64,000 bases of DNA, taken from Anaerolineae bacterium (GTDB taxonomy: Bacteria > Chloroflexota > Anaerolineae > Anaerolineales > Anaerolineaceae). The notes below the pieces were generated by a model, which made no database searches, was not told the origin of the DNA, and saw only the letters and a list, made by a program, of their open reading frames with translations. Below, in pieces: positions 58,915-64,000 of the stretch; the stretch's first letter is position 1, and every line of letters begins with the position of its first letter. Position numbers and translations under genes: made by a program. The DNA lies in contig JABUFD010000004.1 of the NCBI GenBank assembly GCA_013314735.1, positions 205,938 through 269,937 of the forward strand, in the 5' to 3' direction.

Positions 58915-60357
58915 TCAACCCAACAACTGGGTCAATATTTCCTGTGCCGTTTTGGCGTCCGCTTTGCCGCGGCTTTCACGCATCACCTGCCCCACAAACC
59001 ACCCCATCAGGGTCGGTTTGTTCTTGTAATTTTCCACCTCTGCCGGGTTGGCCGCCACCACCCGTTCGCAAATCGCCCGGATGGCGCCTTCATCACTCAC
59101 TGCGCCGAGGCCTTCCGCTTCCACAATCCGGCGCGGTGATTGGCCGCGTTCCATCACCAGCTCCATCACCTTTTTGGCGGTTGTGCCATTGATCGTCCGC
59201 GCATCCAGCAAGGACTGGATTTCTGCCAGATAAGCCGGAGTAAGTTTCAATTCGCCGGGCTGCAAACTCTGCTCGTTCAGCATGCGCATCACGTCATTCA
59301 TCACCCAGTTGGATATCTTCTTGGGTTCCCCGCCGTAGGCTTTCACAGCGGCCTCAAAATAATCGGAAAGCGGGCGCTCAGCCGTCAGCACATCGGCATC
59401 ATACACCGGCAGCTGGTAGGTTTCCATAAAACGGGCACGCCGCTCCAGTGGTAGTTCGGGGTAGTCCAGCAGGATCGATTCCCGCCAGACATCATCCATC
59501 ACCACCGGAAGCAGGTCCGGTTCGCGGAAGTAACGATAATCGGCCTCGGTTTCTTTGGAGCGCATCTTTTTCAGTTCGCCCTTCTGCTCATCCCAGCTGA
59601 GAGTCCACTGTTCGATCTTGCCGCCGGCTTCCATCTCTGCAATTTGCCGCTCCACCTCGGCTTTGACCGCGGTACGCAGCCCGTCGATTGTATTCAGGTT
59701 CTTGATCTCCGTTTTCGGGTTCAGGTAGTCTGCACCCACCGGGCGGATACTGACATTGGCATCAGCCCGCAAGTGGCCCTTTTCCATATCGCCCTCTGAA
59801 ATACCCAGCCAGCGGACCAATTGCCGCAAGCGGATCACATACTGCGCTGCCTCTTCGGGGCTGCGCAGGTCGGGTTCGGTTACCATTTCAATCAGTGGAA
59901 CGCCGCAGCGGTTGAAATCGATCAGGCGGCGATTGCGTTCGTTCCGGGTCTTCCCGGCGTCTTCTTCCACATGCAGTTTGTGGATACGCACATGACGCAC
60001 CCGGCCGTCTTCCAATGGAATGTCAATCCCTCCGCCTTTGCCCACCGAAAGATCATACTGCGTGATCTGGTATCCTTTGGGGAGGTCCGGGTAAAAGTAG
60101 TTTTTCCGGTCGAAAAAAGAAACAGGCGGAATATCTGCATCCATGGCGTGTGACAGTAAGACCGCTTTTTCCACCACAGCCTGATTCAGCACAGGCAGCA
60201 CACCTGGCAGACCGGAGCAAACCGGGCAAATGTTGGTGTTGGGCTCATCATCCCATGAGTCTGCCTTGCAGGAACAGAATATTTTGGTATTCGTATTCAA
60301 TTGAATATGGGTTTCCAGCCCGATAATAACTTCGTATTTCTCAATACCCTCTGTCAT
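58915..60357 (-). CDS. gatB: Asp/Glu-tRNA amidotransferase subunit B
   Basis: GatB, the kinase-like subunit that activates mischarged Glu-tRNAGln or Asp-tRNAAsn for amidation; 480 residues, the normal length. Signatures are EVIIGLETHIQLNTNTKIFC, the zinc-site CSGLPGVLPVLN, FDRKNYFYPDLPKGYQITQY, and the GKTRNERNRRLIDFNRCGVPLIE core. The C-terminal YqeY-like tail domain ends LTQLLG. gatA and gatC are not in the window, so the operon is split. Confidence 0.97.
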   Translation of the reverse strand: MTEGIEKYEVIIGLETHIQLNTNTKIFCSCKADSWDDEPNTNICPVCSGLPGVLPVLNQAVVEKAVLLSHAMDADIPPVSFFDRKNYFYPDLPKGYQITQYDLSVGKGGGIDIPLEDGRVRHVRIHKLHVEEDAGKTRNERNRRLIDFNRCGVPLIEMVTEPDLRSPEEAAQYVIRLRQLVRWLGISEGDMEKGHLRADANVSIRPVGADYLNPKTEIKNLNTIDGLRTAVKAEVERQIAEMEAGGKIEQWTLSWDEQKGELKKMRSKETEADYRYFREPDLLPVVMDDVWRESILLDYPELPLERRARFMETYQLPVYDADVLTAERPLSDYFEAAVKAYGGEPKKISNWVMNDVMRMLNEQSLQPGELKLTPAYLAEIQSLLDARTINGTTAKKVMELVMERGQSPRRIVEAEGLGAVSDEGAIRAICERVVAANPAEVENYKNKPTLMGWFVGQVMRESRGKADAKTAQEILTQLLG

Positions 60358-60418
60358 GGATACCTCTCATTCTGATCACGCGAGGATGAGCCCCGTTTTC
60401 TAAATCGGGGTTAGTATA

Positions 60419-61033
60419 TCACGCTTTGCTGTTATGCTCTTTTTTATTCAATTCCACCCCGTTTTTCGCTTTTTGCCGTTTCTGACGCTTAACGCGCTGG
60501 CGTTCCTCCATTTCTTTCAACAGGAAAAACCGCGCCGTGGCAGAATTTTGCAGCAAATATTGGATGGCCATCACATAAAAACTGAGGGTCAGAACGAAGT
60601 ATAAATGCACCAGTTCCTCATACGGCATGTGGCTGATGATCCGGCTCACATCGGTTGCGACAAACACCGTGCTGAAATAATCATAGGCACTGTTAAACAC
60701 CGGCGACAGCAATCCCAGGATGAGCAAGTTGATAAATAGCCAGCGCTTTTGAACCACTTTTCGCTGCAACAACAGGAAGAACACAACAAAGGTGATCAAG
60801 TCAGCAACATAGGGCGCTGCAAGGATCAACCATTCCTCTCCGCCCACCCATTGGATATTGCTGAACCGCAGCCAGCCTGCCGGACTGAAATCCGGCAGCA
60901 AAGTAAACCGCGTCAGGCGGCCGCCAGTCAGCAAAACGGCGATAACATTGGCAATTTGATGCCGCAGACTGTTAATAAGCAGGTATATAGGGAGGGCATA
61001 CAGCCAGTGGGAATCCTTTTTTATCAGCTTCAT
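60419..61033 (-). CDS. Membrane protein with degenerate M50-like motif
   Basis: 204 residues, about five helices. Not a named family with certainty. Its first helix region reads LINSLRHQIANVIAVLLTGG, which resembles the HExxH-LLTGG stretch of M50-type or related metalloproteases, but the Glu and second His are missing (HQIAN). The tail is very basic (RVKRQKRQKAKN). The frame is open to 61093, but the ATG at 61042 lies inside a TATAAT box (61041-61046), so I take the ATG at 61033, seven bases after it, giving a leaderless mRNA. Could be an inactive protease or an unrelated membrane protein. Confidence 0.65.
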   Translation of the reverse strand: MKLIKKDSHWLYALPIYLLINSLRHQIANVIAVLLTGGRLTRFTLLPDFSPAGWLRFSNIQWVGGEEWLILAAPYVADLITFVVFFLLLQRKVVQKRWLFINLLILGLLSPVFNSAYDYFSTVFVATDVSRIISHMPYEELVHLYFVLTLSFYVMAIQYLLQNSATARFFLLKEMEERQRVKRQKRQKAKNGVELNKKEHNSKA

Positions 61034-61232
61034 CTTCTCCATTATAGCAAACGCAGCCAGACATTTGCAGTTTTTCGGCATCCAAACAGCCATCCAATGA
61101 ATACAATGTTAGAAATTTATATAAACCGCCAAAATGTCATGCCCTGCCCCCGAATCAATTTGACAAAGGGCAATGAAAACCTCATAATTAATAGGAATAG
61201 TAAACTAATTGAGCAGGACAAAGGAGCAAAAA

Positions 61233-62096
61233 ATGATTGCGAAAAAAGAATTTGGGCGTACCGGGCATATGAGCACCCGTACTTTATTCGGTGCCGCCGC
61301 CCTGGGTGGCGTTGACCAGAAAACTGCGGATGAAACCCTTGAAGTCCTTTTCGAATATGGTGTAAACCACATTGATACAGCTGCCAGCTACGGCGCGGCG
61401 GAAGACCGCATCCAACCCTGGCTGCAGAAATACCGCGACCAGTTTTTCCTCGCTACCAAATCGGAAAAGCGAACCTACAAGGAAGCCTGGCAGCAGTTGG
61501 AAAATTCTCGCCGCCGCATGGGCGTGGATGTGATTGACCTGTGGCAGATGCATTCCCTTTCAGACCCGGAGGAATGGAAAACTGCTTTCGGACCTGACGG
61601 CGCGATCAAAGCTTTCCTCGAAGCCCGCGAAAAAGGCTATGTCCGTTTCCTCGGCGTCACCGGCCACGGCATGAACATCCCCACGATGCACATGAAAAGC
61701 CTCGAACAGCATTCGTTTGACAGCATCCTGCTGCCCTGGAACTACCTGCTGTACCAGGATGACGCGTACCGCACTGCCTGGGAAAACCTTGTTTCCTATG
61801 CCACTGAAAAAGGTATTGCAGTGCAAACCATCAAATCCCTGATGCGCCGCCCCTGGGGAGACCAGGCACATTTTGCCGACTGCTGGTATGAACCACATAC
61901 ACAGGAAGGTGTGGTACAGAAGGCGGTATCATGGGTGCTCGGCGATGACCGCCTGTTCCTGAACACCACTGGTGACGTCAAAGTGCTTCCCGGTGTGCTG
62001 GAAGCAGCCAGCAAACACACCACCCGGCCCAGTGATGCTGAAATGGCCGCGATGGTGCAAGATACCGAAATGGCAAACATTTTCGCCAACATGTAG
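61233..62096 (+). CDS. Aldo/keto reductase
   Basis: NADPH-dependent aldo/keto reductase, 287 residues. The catalytic tetrad is readable: Asp in NHIDTAASYG with Tyr, Lys in FLATKSEKRT, His in LWQMHSL. The ATG at 61233 has AAGGAG eight bases before it. The C-terminus lacks the ferredoxin-like extension seen in some relatives. Substrate unknown. A strong terminator follows. Confidence 0.92.
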   Translation: MIAKKEFGRTGHMSTRTLFGAAALGGVDQKTADETLEVLFEYGVNHIDTAASYGAAEDRIQPWLQKYRDQFFLATKSEKRTYKEAWQQLENSRRRMGVDVIDLWQMHSLSDPEEWKTAFGPDGAIKAFLEAREKGYVRFLGVTGHGMNIPTMHMKSLEQHSFDSILLPWNYLLYQDDAYRTAWENLVSYATEKGIAVQTIKSLMRRPWGDQAHFADCWYEPHTQEGVVQKAVSWVLGDDRLFLNTTGDVKVLPGVLEAASKHTTRPSDAEMAAMVQDTEMANIFANM

Positions 62097-62115
62097 GCAT
62101 CTGAATCATCCAATG

Positions 62116-62143
62116 ACGGGCGGCAAATTTGCCGCCCGTTTTC
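62116..62143 (+). terminator. Terminator of the aldo/keto reductase gene
   Basis: A perfect palindrome of two 12-base arms (62116-62127 and 62128-62139) with no spacer, followed by TTTTC. In RNA the AAATTT centre forms the loop. It sits 20 bases after the stop. Confidence 0.85.
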
Positions 62144-62235
62144 TTTCGACCAGGCCCCATCGTGGGAAAAAACCACCAAATTCTGCTACAATTTCTTTAT
62201 ACAAATCAGGCGAATGGACATTATAAGGAAGAACC

Positions 62236-62736
62236 ATGAGTCCGCAGGCAATTGATTATGGAAGTATTTTCACAGAGAAAGAGATGAGGCTGATCGCGTT
62301 TGCGCCGGCTGTTGCAGCCAATGGGGTGGCCATGGTGGACGGTACCATCTCGGAGCAGGAAACCCTCACCATCAGCGCCCATTTGTTGGAATCAACCGAT
62401 CGTTACCGGCAAAACGATTTGATCCGGTTTGCCATCCGCAGTTTCACCAACTTGATGCAGCAAGGGGATATGCCGGGCGAAATGCGCTATATATCTTCGC
62501 CAGAGGAGTACCTGCGTGCTTTCCGCAAAGTGGGCAAATTGATTGACCAGAAGGCGGATCACCCCGACGGTTATGAGTACAAGAAATTCCTGGTCGAGAT
62601 CATGCACAGGGTGGCATCTGCATCCGGTACCCGCCGCCGCAGCTTATTCGGCAAAGGCAATGTTTCCGAACAGGAACAGGTGTTTCTCGACAAACTCACG
62701 GAAATTTTGGGCGTCAACCCCGGCGATCTGGACTGA
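62236..62736 (+). CDS. TerB-like helical protein
   Basis: 166 residues, ATG at 62236 with AAGGAAG before it. All-helical pattern with FAPAVAANGVAMVDGTISEQE near the N-terminus, which matches the acidic metal-binding loop of TerB/tellurite-resistance and DnaJ-linked TerB domains (VAxADGxIxxxE). A second such loop may be KGNVSEQEQVFLDKL. Cytosolic. No other ter gene is nearby, so a tellurite role is not implied. It converges with the GIDE-like gene, seven bases apart. Confidence 0.75.
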   Translation: MSPQAIDYGSIFTEKEMRLIAFAPAVAANGVAMVDGTISEQETLTISAHLLESTDRYRQNDLIRFAIRSFTNLMQQGDMPGEMRYISSPEEYLRAFRKVGKLIDQKADHPDGYEYKKFLVEIMHRVASASGTRRRSLFGKGNVSEQEQVFLDKLTEILGVNPGDLD

Positions 62737-62743
62737 TGCAGGA

Positions 62744-63529
62744 CTAACCTTTCAGCATCTGAACGATCGTCATCCCGATACAACACACAACAAACAGCAC
62801 CAACCCCATCAGTCCAAACACCACGATGGTGCTGACCTTGCCGGCCTTTCGCGCCGCGGCTGCGATGTTGTCTGCCAACGTGTCTGCCGGCAACGGGCTG
62901 ACGATCATCGGGTGTGCTGCGATTCTGCCAACCGTCGGCCTGCCGTCTGCTGTCGCCTTCACCTCGCCCACTACAGTCAGCGGTTGGCCAATTTCCCACG
63001 ACCAGATTTCATACGTATCCGGCGCTGACCATCGCTGCAACCCAGGCAGGTCTATCGCCAACAAGGCGCAGGCTTCTTCCGCCTCATCCGCAGCGGCTGG
63101 ACGGCTTTTCCCCATCACCCGATGATCAAGCGGGACAGGATTGATCCACACCGAACCCGTGCCATCTACGAGGAGAAAAGGCACGGCCTTTTCTTTCCCT
63201 TCCAGTGGTCCCCGCCGCCCTCGCCCGTCTTCTTCCTTCATCCCGCTGATCTGCAGCCGCAGCATTGCCAGCGGTGCCGTATTCAACACACCGAATGAAT
63301 CGGCTGCCTGTTGGATCACCCCGCTGATTTGCACCAACCCCGATCGTCCACCCAGCTGCCCGATCGGAACTCTCTCTGCCTGCCGCAGGTGCCTGAGCAG
63401 TTGGTGGTACTGCCCCTTGCCCTTCAACAGCAGCCAGGCGACCACCCCGACCATTCCAAGGAGAACGCCGCCCAGGCACAACACAAATGGCGCGGCCGTT
63501 ACCAGTAGACCCAACGCTCCTTCATCCAT
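62744..63529 (-). CDS. GIDE-like two-helix membrane protein
   Basis: 261 residues. A N-terminal helix (LLVTAAPFVLCLGGVLLGMV) and a C-terminal helix (VVFGLMGLVLFVVCCIGMTI) flank a soluble domain with VQISGVIQQA and IGQPLTVVGEVKATADGRP, which is the layout of the GIDE/BAM domain first described in mitochondrial MULAN/GIDE ligase; bacterial relatives lack the RING. The usual YxExxLxPGDxxYVVG pattern is here YEIWSWEIGQPLTVVG. Function in bacteria unknown. Start ATG at 63529 has GGGGTGG upstream. Confidence 0.65.
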   Translation of the reverse strand: MDEGALGLLVTAAPFVLCLGGVLLGMVGVVAWLLLKGKGQYHQLLRHLRQAERVPIGQLGGRSGLVQISGVIQQAADSFGVLNTAPLAMLRLQISGMKEEDGRGRRGPLEGKEKAVPFLLVDGTGSVWINPVPLDHRVMGKSRPAAADEAEEACALLAIDLPGLQRWSAPDTYEIWSWEIGQPLTVVGEVKATADGRPTVGRIAAHPMIVSPLPADTLADNIAAAARKAGKVSTIVVFGLMGLVLFVVCCIGMTIVQMLKG

Positions 63530-63941
63530 ACCGCCACCCCGACTTTCTTGAATCTCTGATGAATAATGATCATGGTGATTAACCCTATCATAGCGTAATT
63601 TTTAGAATCGGCAATAGTGCCACAATTACCCACCGTTGCCTTGTCAGAGAGAATCCGGGAAAAGAACGAACATGCGCAGACTGTGTGAAGCCCAGTGAAC
63701 ACCCACCTCAAGGATTTAACATTCTCGCAATGGTCCGTGAAAAGCAAGGGCTGTGCAACTGGCATACCATTACGGGCACAACTACACGCAAGCATGACTG
63801 TGTTCCTGTTCCTGAGCCAATCGAAGGGGGAACCCCCCACCCCAACCCTCCCCCAGACGAAAAATCAGCGGTTTGGTCATGGGCGAAAAAGTGGACACAG
63901 AACATGTCGTGATCAAGTAAACTAGAAAGAGGAGATCAGAC
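63530..63941. other. 412-base gap with C-rich stretch and IS edge
   Basis: No credible gene. It holds a CCTGAGCCAATCGAAGG sequence (63811-63827), a GGGGG/CCCCC hairpin just after, and a C-rich run (63834-63854) of the kind often found as dispersed intergenic repeats. From about 63874 the sequence looks like the left end of an IS3-type element. Confidence 0.5.
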
Positions 63942-64000
63942 ATGAGAGACAAGAAATATCGAGAATATCCACAGGAATTCAAAATCGAAGCGCTGGAGTT
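63874..64000 (+). mobile_element. Left end of an IS3-family insertion sequence (cut by window)
   Basis: A TGG...CATGGGCGAAAAAGTGGACAC stretch begins near 63874 and resembles IS3-family left inverted repeats (TG..CCC..AAA..TGGACAC). It is followed by a leader with AGGAGAT and the start of a transposase OrfA. The right end and the target duplication lie outside, so the boundary is an estimate. Confidence 0.6.
63942..64000 (+). CDS. IS3-type transposase OrfA (3' partial)
   Basis: Nineteen codons are visible before the edge: RDKKYREYPQEFKIEALE, the typical helix-turn-helix start of IS3 OrfA (YPxEFKxEAL). AGAGGAGA lies seven bases before the ATG. OrfA binds the IS ends and, by frameshift with OrfB, makes the active transposase. 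The rest is beyond the window. Confidence 0.8.
   Translation, partial: MRDKKYREYPQEFKIEALE

Noticed and set aside
63685..63925. Three overlapping plus-strand frames of about 75 codons before the IS end
   Set aside because: Low-complexity Pro/Gly translation of a C-rich repeat, no ribosome site.

Overview
This 64 kb window reads as chromosomal DNA of a member of the Chloroflexota, most likely class Anaerolineae. That placement is an inference from gene content: a two-gene SufC/SufB-type Fe-S system, long WD40 proteins with TPR-like N-termini, a PHP-containing DnaE, GPH and MFS carriers, bactofilin-like proteins, and a rpmH-rnpA-yidD-(PQQ lipoprotein)-yidC-jag cluster. Genes are dense on both strands. 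I see no rRNA, tRNA, CRISPR array or prophage. The only mobile DNA is the first few codons of an IS3-type element at the right edge.

Layout. 1-3.7 kb: a MacB/FtsX-type ABC system with one permease (cut by the edge) and two ATPases, the first carrying an AbrB-like tail. 3.7-6.35 kb: two c-di-GMP-I (GEMM-I) riboswitches, each with a terminator/antiterminator platform. The first controls an exported subtilisin-like protease with ten Trp-Gly heptads. The second has no gene behind it. 6.4-9 kb (minus): PIG-L deacetylase, SufC and SufB. 9-24 kb: CPCC-domain protein, Na/Pi symporter, NAD epimerase, Gfo/Idh oxidoreductase, an asymmetric heterodimeric ABC exporter, an acidic single-span protein, a structured gap with a possible 28-codon gene, then GNAT, PH-like membrane protein, DegT aminotransferase and bactofilin. 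24-30.7 kb (mostly plus): MFS carrier, HSL-type hydrolase, ArfB (minus), BirA, small membrane protein, and an ECF sigma / anti-sigma / exported bactofilin-like operon.

30.9-36.2 kb (minus): GPH symporter, then the operon rpmH, rnpA, yidD, a PQQ-propeller lipoprotein, yidC and jag behind a near-consensus promoter. It links ribosome, RNase P and membrane insertion. 36.3-45.5 kb: M20 amidohydrolase, two WD40 membrane proteins (21 and 7 blades), GNAT, and an MbfA-like ferritin/VIT1 iron transporter. 45.6-51 kb (plus): S41 protease lipoprotein, alpha/beta hydrolase, sugar isomerase-like TIM barrel, SDR, and a small conserved-looking protein. 51-61 kb: DnaE, YdjC/ChbG deacetylase, CE15-like esterase, FAD oxidoreductase, GatB and a membrane protein with a degenerate M50-like site. 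61-64 kb: aldo/keto reductase, TerB-like protein, GIDE-like membrane protein, and the IS3 edge.

Many minus- and plus-strand genes have a TATAAT-like box 6-9 bases before the start codon, which suggests that leaderless mRNAs are common here. The most unusual signals are the orphan c-di-GMP riboswitch, the ABC-AbrB fusion, the hydrolase with a displaced catalytic serine, the 21-blade WD40 protein, and the large hairpin between rpmH and rnpA.
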